Positions 33,954-42,959 of a stretch of 64,000 nucleotides of DNA are shown piece after piece; position 1 is the stretch's first letter; each line of letters starts with the position of its first letter. The translations under genes were made by a program, and so were the position numbers. The stretch spans positions 310,001-374,000 of the forward strand of contig CAWDVK010000009.1 in NCBI GenBank assembly GCA_963805715.1, given 5' to 3'. The DNA comes from CAWDVK01 sp963805715. Its GTDB lineage: Bacteria; Actinomycetota; Actinomycetes; Streptosporangiales; Streptosporangiaceae. The notes below the pieces were generated by a model. That model did no database searches and was not told where the DNA came from. It saw nothing but the letters and a program-made list of their open reading frames with translations.

Positions 33954-36009
33954 CCCGGACCCGGCGGCGGTCGTCCGGCAGCCGCTCGGTGATGCCGGCC
34001 CGGTCCAGGTACTCCAGCAGCGGGATGGCGATGCGCCGGGTCGTGCCCAGCGCCTGGCGCGCGTCCGCGGCCGTGAACGGCTGCGGCAGGCCGGCCAGGA
34101 TCGCGGCCGCCGCGTCGTCGGCACCGGGAGCCAGCACGATCTGGTCGCTGATCCGCAGCAGCAGGCCGGCCTTCGCGGCCGCCGCGATGCCCCGCAGGTC
34201 CAGGCCCAGCTGGCGCAGCCGCTCGGCGTCGGGCGCCACGAAGGGCACGGCGGCCAGGTCAGCGCGCACGACCCGGACGGCGGCCTCGAGCGCCTCCGGC
34301 AGCCCGGACCGGGCGGCCGAGGCCGGCGGCATGATCTGGACCGCGCCGTCGCAGATCCGGAACGGCGGCCGGACCAGCGCGGTCACCAGCCGGCGGTCGG
34401 GCAGGCCGAGCGCCGCCCTGGCCGCCTCCAGCGGCAGCCCGATCGCGAGCGGCTCGCGGGCGGCGTGCGCGGCAACCGCCGCGCCCAGCGCCTGCGCCAG
34501 CTCGGACCAGTAGGCCGGGTCGGCGAGCCACTCCCCGGCGACCGGATCGGGATGCTCCCTGATGCCCATGGCCAGCAGCGCGCTGGCTCGCACCAGCCCG
34601 TGCCGCCTGAGCAGGTCAGCCGCGGATGGCTGGTCCGGCCAGGAGGCGAGCAGCTTCGCGGCGGCCGCGGCCGCCCCCCGGCGGGTCAGCGAGGGCGGCG
34701 CGACGTCGAGCACGAGCGCCCCGGTGGCGGCGGGCCAGGCGGCCCTGCACGCGGCCGGCGCCCCGGCCGCGTGCAGGCCGGGGCCGGGCGCCGCCGGGCT
34801 GTCCGGGAGCCCGGCGGGCGGCCCGCCGGGCCGCGCGGCGCCCGGATCCCGCAGCAGCAGCCGGTCACCGACGTGCAGCGGCAGCGGATCGCGCAGCGCG
34901 AGCCGGGCCAGGTCACCGCCGAGCGGGCGGACCCGGCCGACGGTCCTGGCCGCGCCGACGTGCACATGCACCGAGCGGCCCAGCCGGGCTACGGCGTCGT
35001 TCACCCGCGTGCCGTGGGGAGCCGCACCGCCGGCCGCGGCGGTCACCGCGCCGCCGGCCAGCGCGGCATCGTGGCCGTCATCGGGTGCGCCGTGATCGCC
35101 GCCGTGATCGCCGTGATCGCCGCTGCGGTCGCCGCCGGGAGCCAGCAGGCCGTGGCCGGCCGCTCCGACGGCGGCCGGCTGCAGCCCGGACGCGCAGATC
35201 CGCACGTCGATCAGGTCCGTCAGCTGCCAGCGGCCGGCCTGCACCAGCGCCATGCCGCGACTGAGCCCGTCCTTGCTGACGCCGCGGAGGTTCAGCGCTA
35301 CCCGCGCCAGCCCGCTCGCCGCCGGCACCCGCTCGCCGAGCGACTGGATCTCGCGGACCCGTACCGGCCGCATCGAGGGGGTCACCACGAGCTCATCGCC
35401 CTGGTGGATGGTGCCGGCCGGGAGCGTGCCGGTCACGACCGTGCCGCTGCCCGTCATGCTGAACGCGCGGTCGACCCAGAGCCGGACCGGGCCGCTCGGA
35501 TCAGGCACCGGCAGGCTGTGCGCCAGCTTGTCCAGCGCGGTGAGCAGCTCCGGCAGGCCGCTCCCGGTCACCGCGCTGACGGCCACGGCCGGCACGGCGC
35601 CGAGGCTGCTGCGGCCGATCTCCGCCCTGGCCTGCGCCATCGCCGCGGCCGGGTCGGCCAGGTCAGCCCGGGTGATGACCAGGACGCCGCGGCGGATGCC
35701 CAGCGCATCGACCGCGGCCAGGTGCTCGGCCGACTGCGGCATCCAGCCCTCGTCCGCCGCGACCACGAACAGCACCGCGGGGACCTGGCCGACGCCGGCC
35801 AGCATGTTGGGCACGAAGCGCTCGTGCCCCGGCACGTCCACGAACGCGAGCTGCTCGCCGGACGGCAGGGTCAGCCAGACGAAGCCCAGGTCGATGGTCA
35901 GGCCGCGGCGCCGCTCCTGCTCCCAGCGATCGGGCTCCATCCCGGTCAGCGCACGGAGCAGAGTCGACTTGCCGTGATCGACGTGTCCTGCCGTCGCGAT
36001 GACCTGCAT
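33940..36009 (-). CDS. selB: Selenocysteine-specific elongation factor SelB
   Basis: Delivers Sec-tRNA to UGA codons marked by a SECIS element. 689 residues: GTPase G1 GHVDHGKST at residues 8-16, G3 DVPGHERF, G4 TRAD (ITRADLAD), domain 2 SMTGSGTVVTGTLPAGTIHQGDEL, and C-terminal winged-helix repeats ending RIAIPLLEYLDRAGITERL that bind SECIS RNA. Two low-complexity insertions are present: a His/Asp/Gly-rich stretch near residues 295-325 (GDRSGDHGDHGGDHG) and a Pro/Ala/Gly-rich one near 395-440. Four bp after selA. Confidence 0.95.
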   Translation of the reverse strand: MQVIATAGHVDHGKSTLLRALTGMEPDRWEQERRRGLTIDLGFVWLTLPSGEQLAFVDVPGHERFVPNMLAGVGQVPAVLFVVAADEGWMPQSAEHLAAVDALGIRRGVLVITRADLADPAAAMAQARAEIGRSSLGAVPAVAVSAVTGSGLPELLTALDKLAHSLPVPDPSGPVRLWVDRAFSMTGSGTVVTGTLPAGTIHQGDELVVTPSMRPVRVREIQSLGERVPAASGLARVALNLRGVSKDGLSRGMALVQAGRWQLTDLIDVRICASGLQPAAVGAAGHGLLAPGGDRSGDHGDHGGDHGAPDDGHDAALAGGAVTAAAGGAAPHGTRVNDAVARLGRSVHVHVGAARTVGRVRPLGGDLARLALRDPLPLHVGDRLLLRDPGAARPGGPPAGLPDSPAAPGPGLHAAGAPAACRAAWPAATGALVLDVAPPSLTRRGAAAAAAKLLASWPDQPSAADLLRRHGLVRASALLAMGIREHPDPVAGEWLADPAYWSELAQALGAAVAAHAAREPLAIGLPLEAARAALGLPDRRLVTALVRPPFRICDGAVQIMPPASAARSGLPEALEAAVRVVRADLAAVPFVAPDAERLRQLGLDLRGIAAAAKAGLLLRISDQIVLAPGADDAAAAILAGLPQPFTAADARQALGTTRRIAIPLLEYLDRAGITERLPDDRRRVRAAAG

Positions 36010-36013
36010 GGCG

Positions 36014-37336
36014 CTACCCGGCCGCCGCGATCACGGCTGCGGCCAGCGCCTCGTCATCGGCCGGCGGCACCGCGCGCAGGTCTAGCAGCAGGCGGCCGGC
36101 CTCGATCCGTCCCACCACCGCCGGAACCGCCCCGCGGCGTACCGCGGGGCCGGCCCGCAGCTCGCCGGCCAGCCCGGCCGGCAGGCTGACAGCCGCGCTG
36201 GCCAGCGGCACTCCGGGCGCGCCGCCGCCGCCGACGGCGCCCTGCGCGGGCACCGGCTGCGCGTCGATGCGCGCCCCGGCCAGCCGTCCGGCTAGTCGTT
36301 TCGCCCGCTCGGACAGCGACGCCTGGCCGGCCGCCAGCGCCTGCGCCACCGGGGCAGGCGGCCCGGCCAGCGTGGCCTCCAGCGCGGCGACCGTCAGCTT
36401 GTCCACCCGCAGGGCGCGCGCGAGCGGGTGCCGGGCGAGCTGGCTGATCAGGTCAGCCCGGCCGAGCAGCAGCCCGGCCTGCGGGCCGCCGAGCAGCTTG
36501 TCGCCGCTGGCCGTGACGAGCGCGGCGCCCGCACTGAGCCAGCTGCCGGCGTCCGGCTCGTCCGGCAGCAGCGGATGCGGCCGGAGCAGGCCGGAGCCGA
36601 TGTCACCGACGACGGGCACGCCGAGCAGGGCAAGATCGGCGATGCCGGCGCTGGCGGTGAATCCCTCGATCCGGTAGTTGGACGGATGGACCTTGAGCAC
36701 GAAGCCGGTATCCGGGCCGATGGCCGCCGCGTAGTCGGCCGCAGTAGTCCGGTTCGTGGTGCCGACCTCGCGGATCCGGGCGCCGGTGGACTGGAGCAGG
36801 TCAGGCAGCCGGAAGCCGTCGCCGATCTCGATCAGCTCGCCCCGGCTCACGATGATCTCCCGGCCCGCGGCCAGCGCGGTCGCCGCGAGCACCAGCGCCG
36901 CCGCGTTGTTGTTCACCACATGGACGGCCTCGGCCGCGGGCACAGCGGCGGCCAGCGCGCTGAGCATCCCTCGCCCCCGCCTGCCGCGCGTCCCGCTGGC
37001 CAGGTCGAACTCCAGGTCGGTGCAGCCAGCAGCGGCCTGCACGGCCGCCGTCGCGGCCGCGGACAGCGGCGCACGGCCGAGGTTGGTGTGCAGCAGCACG
37101 CCGGTCGCGTTGATGACCGGCGTCAGCGAGGCGGCCAGCGGCGGCAGGCTGGCGGCGGCCGCGACGGCCACCTCGGCCGGCTCGATGGCGCCTTCGCGGG
37201 CCCGCTCCTGCGCCCGCCGCACCGCGGCCAGCACGATCGGCCGGCCGAGCCGCTGCTGTGCATCGGCCAGCCGCTGGTCGGCCAGGACCGCGTCGGTGCG
37301 CGGGATCTGCCTGCGGGCGTCCACGAGCGCGACCAT
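36014..37336 (-). CDS. selA: L-seryl-tRNA(Sec) selenium transferase SelA
   Basis: PLP enzyme that converts Ser-tRNA(Sec) to Sec-tRNA(Sec). About 440 residues from ATG 37336. Features: N-terminal VDARRQIPRTDAVLADQRL, INATGVLLHTNLGRAPLS, VNNNAAALVLA, and the PLP lysine in TASGDKLLGGPQAGLLLG. The frame is open 225 nt further upstream, but homology and the GGGGGCAGGT before ATG support this start. Operon selA-selB; selC lies 1.8 kb upstream and selD 4.5 kb away on the other strand. Confidence 0.95.
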   Translation of the reverse strand: MVALVDARRQIPRTDAVLADQRLADAQQRLGRPIVLAAVRRAQERAREGAIEPAEVAVAAAASLPPLAASLTPVINATGVLLHTNLGRAPLSAAATAAVQAAAGCTDLEFDLASGTRGRRGRGMLSALAAAVPAAEAVHVVNNNAAALVLAATALAAGREIIVSRGELIEIGDGFRLPDLLQSTGARIREVGTTNRTTAADYAAAIGPDTGFVLKVHPSNYRIEGFTASAGIADLALLGVPVVGDIGSGLLRPHPLLPDEPDAGSWLSAGAALVTASGDKLLGGPQAGLLLGRADLISQLARHPLARALRVDKLTVAALEATLAGPPAPVAQALAAGQASLSERAKRLAGRLAGARIDAQPVPAQGAVGGGGAPGVPLASAAVSLPAGLAGELRAGPAVRRGAVPAVVGRIEAGRLLLDLRAVPPADDEALAAAVIAAAG

Positions 37337-37475
37337 ACCTGCCCCCGGCCGCCAGCGGACGCCCGGTGAACAGCTCTTCTGGGCCCTTTTACCTGCACTT
37401 TGCCGAACTGGCCGCACGCCGTATGCCGGACGTATGCAAGTCTTGTTCCGCCGATTACGCAGGGAGTGAGACTTG

Positions 37476-38330
37476 ATGGCTGATGTCGGAGGAATTCCGC
37501 GCACTCGCGGAGCAGTGTCCGGCGTGCTGCTGATCCTGCTGGGGGCCTGGGGCGGCCTCATCCCGTTCGTCGGGCCGTATTTCCGCTTCGAGTACTCGCC
37601 GGACCGGGCCTGGGCCTACACGTCGGGCAGGCTCTACCTGTCGGTCATCCCCGGCGCCGTCACGCTGCTGGCCGGGCTTGTCATCCTGCTCACCCGCAGC
37701 CGGGCCCTCGGAGTGCTGGCCGGACTGCTGGCGGTACTGAGCGGCGCCTGGTTCATCACCGGCGACCAGATTGCCCGGGTGCTGCTGAAGAGCAGCACGA
37801 TCACGCCGGGCACGCCGGCCGGGACGCCGGTGCCGCTCGGCTCCGGGGCGGTGCGGATGTCCACCCGGATGTTCGCCGAGCAGGTCGGCTTCTTCACCGG
37901 GCTTGGCATCGTCATCATCTTCCTCGCGGCCATCGCGATCGGCCGCTTCTCCATGCTCGCGGCCAGGGACGCGGCCAGGGATGCCGCGGCCGACAGCTAT
38001 CCGGGCGAGCAGCACGAGGCGCCGGGCGCCGATGGCGATCAGTACCCGACCGCGCCCGGCCGCTACGCCCCGTCCGCCGACCCCTTGGGCCAGACGACCA
38101 CCAGCGAGTTCCCGGCCGCGGACACGGGCCAGTTCCCGCCGCCGGCAGGCCAGTTCCCGTCCCCGTCCGGGCAGTTCCGCGCACCGGCCGACCCGCGGCT
38201 CCCCGGTTCGGCCGACCGCTTTCCCCCGGCGGCCGAGCAGGTGAGCCCGGCGCCGGCCGAGCAGGTGAGCCCGGCGCCGGCCGAGCAGGTCCCGCCAGCC
38301 CAGGATCAGTTCCCGGCCTCGGCCGACTAG
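37476..38330 (+). CDS. Membrane protein with Pro-rich cytoplasmic tail
   Basis: 284 residues from ATG 37476 (AGGGAG 9 nt upstream; a TTG at 37473 is also possible). Four hydrophobic segments occupy about residues 15-165, with a loop containing FEYSPDRAWAYTSGRLYLS. The last 110 residues are disordered and rich in Pro, Ala, Gln and Glu, with repeats of the type GQFPxPxGQF and PAEQVSPA. No family that I recognise. Divergent from selA. Confidence 0.65.
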   Translation: MADVGGIPRTRGAVSGVLLILLGAWGGLIPFVGPYFRFEYSPDRAWAYTSGRLYLSVIPGAVTLLAGLVILLTRSRALGVLAGLLAVLSGAWFITGDQIARVLLKSSTITPGTPAGTPVPLGSGAVRMSTRMFAEQVGFFTGLGIVIIFLAAIAIGRFSMLAARDAARDAAADSYPGEQHEAPGADGDQYPTAPGRYAPSADPLGQTTTSEFPAADTGQFPPPAGQFPSPSGQFRAPADPRLPGSADRFPPAAEQVSPAPAEQVSPAPAEQVPPAQDQFPASAD

Positions 38331-38398
38331 GCCATCCTGATCGGACCTAGGCTCGGCCGCGGCATTCGCCTCGTGCTGAGCCGCGTGCGGAGGCGGGA

Positions 38399-39223
38399 TT
38401 GACGGCAAGTGCGCAGCCGGCGGTCCGCCCGCTTCTGCCGGCCGCTGGCAGGCGGCCCGCCTGGGTGCTCGTCGCCTGCTGCGCGATCGTCGTCGCCGCG
38501 CTTCCGGCCCTGTTTGCGCGCCGCGGCGGCCTGGACTGGCTTGACCGCTCCGCTGACCGGCAGATCATGGGCTTCTACCGCGCCCACCATGACCTGCTGC
38601 TCTGGCTGGCGCTGCCCGGAGACCCGATCCCGGCGGCCGCGCTGATCGCGATCATCGCCGTTACCTGCCTGGTGACCGGCCGGGTCAACGGTGCCGTACT
38701 CACCGTGGTCGCGATCCCGGGCGGCGACGCCCTGACCGAGCACGTGCTCAAGCCGCTGGCCGGCCGCACCACACTGGGTTTCGCCTCGTACCCGAGCGGA
38801 CACGCCACCACCACGTTCGGCCTTGCCGCCGTCCTGGCCGTGCTCATGCTGAACCCGCCGGGCCGGCCGCTGAAGCCGGTGCCGCGGCTGCTAATCCCGG
38901 CGGTGGCGGTCGCACTGGCCTGCGTCGTCTCGACGGCAGTGATCGGACTCGGCTGGCACTACCTCACGGACACCATCGCGGGCGCGGCGGTCGGCATCGG
39001 CACGGTCGCGGCCACCGCCCTGGTGCTTGACCTGCCGGGCCCGCGGCGGTGGCTGCCGGTGACCCGCGGCCACATGCGGAAACCGCGGCCGGGCTGGCGC
39101 CATGAGGCTGCCCCAGGCGGCCAGCCTGAGCAGGCGGCGGAGGCGGACGGGAATCGAACCCGCCGACGACGCGGAGCGCCGTCCACCGGTTTTGAAGACC
39201 GGGGGGGCCACCAGGCACCCTGA
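38399..39223 (+). CDS. PAP2-type phosphatase (membrane)
   Basis: About 274 residues from TTG 38399, which follows GGAGGCGGGA. Transmembrane PAP2 enzyme with the three motifs: KPLAGR (first, shortened), YPSGHATTTFG (second) and GLGWHYLTDTIAG (third, catalytic His and Asp). Acts on lipid pyrophosphates or phosphatidic acid. The conserved part ends near residue 225; the last 50 residues are polar and the final 29 codons run antisense through the selC tRNA gene, so the tail is probably not under selection as protein. Confidence 0.82.
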   Translation: MTASAQPAVRPLLPAAGRRPAWVLVACCAIVVAALPALFARRGGLDWLDRSADRQIMGFYRAHHDLLLWLALPGDPIPAAALIAIIAVTCLVTGRVNGAVLTVVAIPGGDALTEHVLKPLAGRTTLGFASYPSGHATTTFGLAAVLAVLMLNPPGRPLKPVPRLLIPAVAVALACVVSTAVIGLGWHYLTDTIAGAAVGIGTVAATALVLDLPGPRRWLPVTRGHMRKPRPGWRHEAAPGGQPEQAAEADGNRTRRRRGAPSTGFEDRGGHQAP

Positions 39224-39230
39224 CGCCTCC
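39138..39230 (-). tRNA. selC: Selenocysteine tRNA, anticodon UCA
   Basis: Read on the minus strand, GGAGGCG (39230-39224) pairs with CGCCTCC (39145-39139). The anticodon arm CCGGT-CTTCAAA-ACCGG gives anticodon TCA (39195-39193), the T loop is GTTCGATT in a GCGGG/CCCGT stem, and there is a long variable arm. Length about 93 nt, as expected for the oversized tRNA(Sec). Discriminator G at 39138; CCA is not encoded. selA, selB and selD in the window confirm identity. Confidence 0.93.
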
Positions 39231-39275
39231 GGGATCAGAGCCTATCGGCCGGCCGGAGGACGCGGCCGGCTGATG

Positions 39276-39752
39276 CTAGGCGATGCGGCGCGCGCCGGGG
39301 CCGGGCTGGGCGCTGCTCTCCCTGGCTGAGCTGATCACGTGCCCGGCCGCGCAGCGCGCCTCCAGGTGCAGGGGCTCGCCGCAGTCGCGGTGCGTCAGGA
39401 CCACGGGGGGGCCGCTGGCGGCGGCCGCATGCTTGTCGCCCCACGCGAGCAGGGCGGCCAGGACGGGAAACAGGTCGAGGCCCTTCTCGGTCAGCCGGTA
39501 CTCGCTCCGGGCCCGCTGGCCGGGCTCCTGGTAGCGCTGCTTGGCCAGGATTCCCTCGCTGACCAGCAGCCCGAGCCGCTCGCTCAGGACCTGCCGGGGC
39601 GCGCCGATGCGCCGCTGCATGTCCTCGAACCGGCGGACGCCGTTGAACGCCTCGCGCAGCACCAGGAACGTCCATTTCTCGCCGAGGACGGCCAGTGCCG
39701 CGCCGATGGTGCAGTTGGCCGGGTCGTAGGCCAGTGCCCATGACCTGCTCAT
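39276..39752 (-). CDS. HxlR-family transcriptional regulator
   Basis: 158 residues. Family start CTIGAALAVLGEKWTFLVLREAFNGVRRFEDMQRRIGAPRQVLSERLGLLVSEGIL (split) with a winged helix between residues 14 and 100. The C-terminus has Cys/His pairs (HRDCGEPLHLEARCAAGH) that might bind a metal or sense redox. HxlR proteins usually regulate an adjacent divergent gene; here the divergent gene is only a truncated acetyltransferase remnant. ATG may be at the transcript 5' end (leaderless). Confidence 0.9.
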   Translation of the reverse strand: MSRSWALAYDPANCTIGAALAVLGEKWTFLVLREAFNGVRRFEDMQRRIGAPRQVLSERLGLLVSEGILAKQRYQEPGQRARSEYRLTEKGLDLFPVLAALLAWGDKHAAAASGPPVVLTHRDCGEPLHLEARCAAGHVISSARESSAQPGPGARRIA

Positions 39753-39758
39753 GATCCC

Positions 39759-39787
39759 AGGCTAAGTCCACTTGACAGACTTAGCAA
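39759..39787 (-). promoter_or_regulatory. HxlR operator/promoter
   Basis: GCTAAGTC (39761-39768) and GACTTAGC (39778-39785) form an exact inverted repeat with a 9-nt spacer. On the minus strand TTGCTA (39787-39782), 17 nt, TAGCCT (39764-39759) form a promoter whose start would coincide with the hxlR ATG at 39752. The palindrome covers this promoter, so autoregulation is likely. Confidence 0.6.
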
Positions 39788-39806
39788 CGTCATCCCGTCT
39801 GGGTCT

Positions 39807-39920
39807 ATGCATCGAACGCAGCCGACCGGGGCCAGGCCGGCCCTCGCGCCTCCGGCCGCGGCGAGGATCAGGCCGGCCAGCCGCGAGGACGCGGCCGCGC
39901 TCAGCGACTGCGGGGCCTGA
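39807..39920 (+). pseudogene. GNAT acetyltransferase remnant (N-terminus only)
   Basis: A 37-residue reading frame whose second half, RIRPASREDAAALSDCGA, looks like the opening strand and first helix of a GNAT acetyltransferase; then a stop. Nothing recognisable as the acetyl-CoA motif follows before the convergent acyl-CoA synthetase gene. Position opposite hxlR suggests it was the regulated target before loss. Confidence 0.45.
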
Positions 39921-39937
39921 CTGAGAAAACACCGTGA

Positions 39938-41800
39938 TCATGGAAGCGACTGCCCCGCGTACAGGGCGTCGATGACGTCGGCGTACTTGGCGTGCACGAC
40001 CCGGCGCTTGAGCTTCAGCGTCGGGGTCAGCTCCTCGGTCTCGGCGGTCCACTCGACCGGCAGCAGCCGCCAGGCCTTGACCTGCTGGACCTGGGCCAGC
40101 TTCTCGTTCGCGGCCGCCACGGCCGCCGCCGCGGCGGCGAGGACGTCCGGGTGCTCGGCCAGCTCGGCCAGCGACCCGGCCTCGATGCCCCGCGACCTGG
40201 CCCAGGCAGGCGCGACCTCACCGTCCAGGGTGAGCAGCGCCACCACGTAAGGGCGCCGGTCGCCGAAGGCCAGGGCCTGCCCGATCAGCGGGTTCGCGAC
40301 CAGCAGGCCCTCGATCACGGCCGGCGAGATGTTCTCGCCGCCCGAGGTGATGATGAGCTCCTTCGTGCGGTCGACCACCGACACGAAGCCGTCGCCGTCC
40401 ATCGTGCCGATGTCCCCGGTGTGCAGCCAGCCGTCGGAGTCGATCAGCGCGGCGGTCTGCTCGGGCAGGTTGAGGTAGCCCGGCGTGTTGAGCGGGCCGC
40501 GGGCCAGGATCTCGCCGTCCTCGGTGATCCGCACCTCGACGCCGGCCACCGGCCGCCCCACCGTGCCCAGCCGGAACGCTTCCCTGGTGTTGGTCGTGAA
40601 CGCGCCGGTGGTCTCCGTCATGCCGTAGACATCCAGGATCTGCATCCCCAGGCCCGCGAAGAACCTGCCGACGTCCGGCGGGAGCGGCGCTGCCGCGCTG
40701 ACCACGATCTCCGCATCGCCCAGGCCGAGCAGCGACCGGATCGGCTTCAGCACGCCCTGCTCGGCGGCGGCGAACTCGGCCGCCAGCTCCGGCGGGGTCT
40801 GCCGGCCGTGCTGGAGGCTCTGCACGTACCGCAGGCCGGCGTCCATCGCGGCGGCCACGGCCGCCCGTTTCGCCTCATCCTGCTCGGCGGCCAGCAGCGC
40901 CCGGATCCCGGCCTGGATCTTCTCCCACACCCGCGGCACCCCGAAGAAGGCGGTGGGCCGCACGTCGGCGACGGTCCCGATCAGGTCGGTTGCCGCGTTA
41001 TGGCAGAAGAACGTGTGACCGGCGTTGCCGACCGCCAGGTAGAGGGTGAACATCCGCTCCGCGATGTGCGCCAGCGGCAGGTAGGAGACCCAGCGGACAT
41101 GCGGCGGGGCGTTACCGGACGCCGAGGCGGTGACCACCTCATAAAGGACGCTCGCATGGGTGATGATCACGCCCTTGGGGCTGCCGGTCGTGCCCGAGGT
41201 GTAGAGCAGGGTGACCGGGTCATCCGGCCGGATGGCCGCCACCCGGCTCGCCACCTCATCGGCGGCGGCCGCATGCCGCTGCTCGCCGAGGGCGCGGAAG
41301 TCCGGCCAGCTGATGAACTGCCCGCCCGCCGGGCAGGCCGCCTGGTCCCGGACGATGACCGTGCGCAGCCCCGGCAGCTGCGCCAGCACGGGCTGCCAGC
41401 GGGCCAGCTCGCCGGCCCCGTCCAGCACCGCGATCCTCGCGTCGCAGTTGGCCGCCATGAAGGCGATCTGGTCCGGTGCCAGGGTCGCGTAGAAGGTGAC
41501 CGGGACTCCCCCGGCATGCACGGCCCCGAAGTCGGCCAGCACGTGCTCGACCCGGTTCGGCAGCATCAGCGCCACCTTCTCACCCGGCTGCAGCCCGAGC
41601 GCGATGAACCCGGCGGCCAGCTGCAGGACCTGCTCCCGCGTCTGCCGCCAGCTGATCGCCTGCCAGGGGCCGCCGTCGCGGTCGGAGTAGGCAGGCAGGT
41701 CGGCATGAGACTCCGCGGTGGCCAGCAGGGCATCGCAGAGCGTCCGGCCGGCCACCTCGCGCTCCATCGCGGCCCGCTGCTCCAGTACGTCGTTCGTCAC
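39938..41800 (-). CDS. Long-chain acyl-CoA synthetase (FadD15-like)
   Basis: About 620 residues from GTG 41800 (AGGAGG 6 nt upstream). ANL-superfamily adenylating enzyme: AMP-binding P-loop TLLYTSGTTGSPKGVIITH, VSYLPLAHIAERMFTLY, YGMTETTGAFTTN, HTGDIGTMDGDGFVSVVDRTKELIITSGGENISP (split), closest in style to long-chain acyl-CoA synthetases of the FadD15/FAA1 type. Activates fatty acids for degradation or lipid synthesis. An extra 81 nt upstream is open but preceded by no ribosome-binding site. Confidence 0.9.
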   Translation of the reverse strand: MTNDVLEQRAAMEREVAGRTLCDALLATAESHADLPAYSDRDGGPWQAISWRQTREQVLQLAAGFIALGLQPGEKVALMLPNRVEHVLADFGAVHAGGVPVTFYATLAPDQIAFMAANCDARIAVLDGAGELARWQPVLAQLPGLRTVIVRDQAACPAGGQFISWPDFRALGEQRHAAAADEVASRVAAIRPDDPVTLLYTSGTTGSPKGVIITHASVLYEVVTASASGNAPPHVRWVSYLPLAHIAERMFTLYLAVGNAGHTFFCHNAATDLIGTVADVRPTAFFGVPRVWEKIQAGIRALLAAEQDEAKRAAVAAAMDAGLRYVQSLQHGRQTPPELAAEFAAAEQGVLKPIRSLLGLGDAEIVVSAAAPLPPDVGRFFAGLGMQILDVYGMTETTGAFTTNTREAFRLGTVGRPVAGVEVRITEDGEILARGPLNTPGYLNLPEQTAALIDSDGWLHTGDIGTMDGDGFVSVVDRTKELIITSGGENISPAVIEGLLVANPLIGQALAFGDRRPYVVALLTLDGEVAPAWARSRGIEAGSLAELAEHPDVLAAAAAAVAAANEKLAQVQQVKAWRLLPVEWTAETEELTPTLKLKRRVVHAKYADVIDALYAGQSLP

Positions 41801-41893
41801 CGCATGCCTCCTGATAGCTCGCCGGCCAGCTCGATATGCATGCCACCACGACGTGGCCTGCGCCGCAAGCGCGGCCTTCATTACAGTTCAGGC

Positions 41894-42901
41894 ATGACGA
41901 GTACCGATAGCCGGGCCGGCGGCGTCCGGCTCACCCAGTACGCCCACGGCGGCGGCTGTGCCTGCAAGATCCCGCCCGGCGAGCTGGAGGAGGCCGTCGC
42001 CCGGCTGATCCCGGCCAGCCCGTCCGCCGACCTGCTCATCGGCGTCGAGAATGGCGACGACGCCGCCGTGGTGCGGATCGGGCCGGACCGGGCCGTCGTG
42101 GCCACCGCCGATTTCTTCACCCCGGTCGTCGATGACGCCCGCACCTTCGGCCGGATCGCGGCCGCTAACGCGCTCTCGAACGTCTATGCCGTCGGCGGCG
42201 AGCCGCTGGTGGCGGTCAACCTGCTCGGCTGGCCGCGGGACCTGCTCAGCCCCGAGCTGGCCGCCGAGGTGCTGCGCGGCGGGCTGGAGGTCGCCCAGCA
42301 GGCCGGCTGCTTCGTGGGCGGCGGCCACAGCATCGATGACCCGGAGCCGAAGTACGGCATGGCGGTGACCGGCCTGGCCGACCCGGCCAGGCTGCTGCGG
42401 ATCGACGCCGGGCAGGCCGGCCTGCCGCTGTCGCTGACCAAGCCGCTCGGCATCGGCGTGCTGAACGCCCGGCACAAGGCGACCGGGGAGGTAGTCAGCC
42501 AGGCAATCGACGTGATGACGACGCTCAACGCGGGCGCGAGCCGGGAGGCGCTGGCCGCCGGGATCCGCTGCGCGACGGACGTGACCGGGTTCGGCCTGCT
42601 CGGCCACCTGTACAAGCTGGCCAGGGCGAGCGGCGTGACCGCCGTCGTCGACCACGCCGCCGTCCCGCTGATCGAGGGGGCGCGGGAGGCGCTGCGCTCC
42701 GGGTACGTGCCCGGCGGCAGCAGGCGGAACCTGGACTGGGTCAGCCCGCACGCCGACTTCGGCGCGGTGGCCGAGGAGGACCTGCTGCTGCTCGCCGACG
42801 CGCAGACCTCCGGCGGCCTGCTGGTGGCCGGCGAGATTCCCGGCGCCCCGGTGATCGGCGAGCTGGTGCTGCGCCGCGATGCGGTGCTCACGGTCCGGTG
42901 A
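41894..42901 (+). CDS. selD: Selenide, water dikinase SelD
   Basis: Makes selenophosphate from selenide and ATP, the Se donor for SelA. 335 residues. N-terminal LTQYAHGGGCACKIPP contains Cys (TGC) at the catalytic position that is Sec in some organisms and the following Lys; then GVENGDDAAV, NALSNVYAVGGEPLVAVNLL and TDVTGFGLLGHL. It starts 93 bp from the divergent acyl-CoA synthetase gene. Confidence 0.95.
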   Translation: MTSTDSRAGGVRLTQYAHGGGCACKIPPGELEEAVARLIPASPSADLLIGVENGDDAAVVRIGPDRAVVATADFFTPVVDDARTFGRIAAANALSNVYAVGGEPLVAVNLLGWPRDLLSPELAAEVLRGGLEVAQQAGCFVGGGHSIDDPEPKYGMAVTGLADPARLLRIDAGQAGLPLSLTKPLGIGVLNARHKATGEVVSQAIDVMTTLNAGASREALAAGIRCATDVTGFGLLGHLYKLARASGVTAVVDHAAVPLIEGAREALRSGYVPGGSRRNLDWVSPHADFGAVAEEDLLLLADAQTSGGLLVAGEIPGAPVIGELVLRRDAVLTVR

Positions 42902-42959
42902 CAGCACCGGGCGGCAGGCCGCATTCCGCATTGATGATCTGTCCGGAAGGGACACTGCC

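Noticed and set aside
37390..37430. Promoter TTGCCG-16-TATGCC before the membrane protein gene
   Set aside because: Matches are weak and the spacer is short; not listed as a feature.
39992..42901. A 969-codon plus-strand reading frame
   Set aside because: Its first two thirds are antisense to the acyl-CoA synthetase and have Arg/Gly/Pro-rich shadow composition; only the part from 41894 is real (selD).
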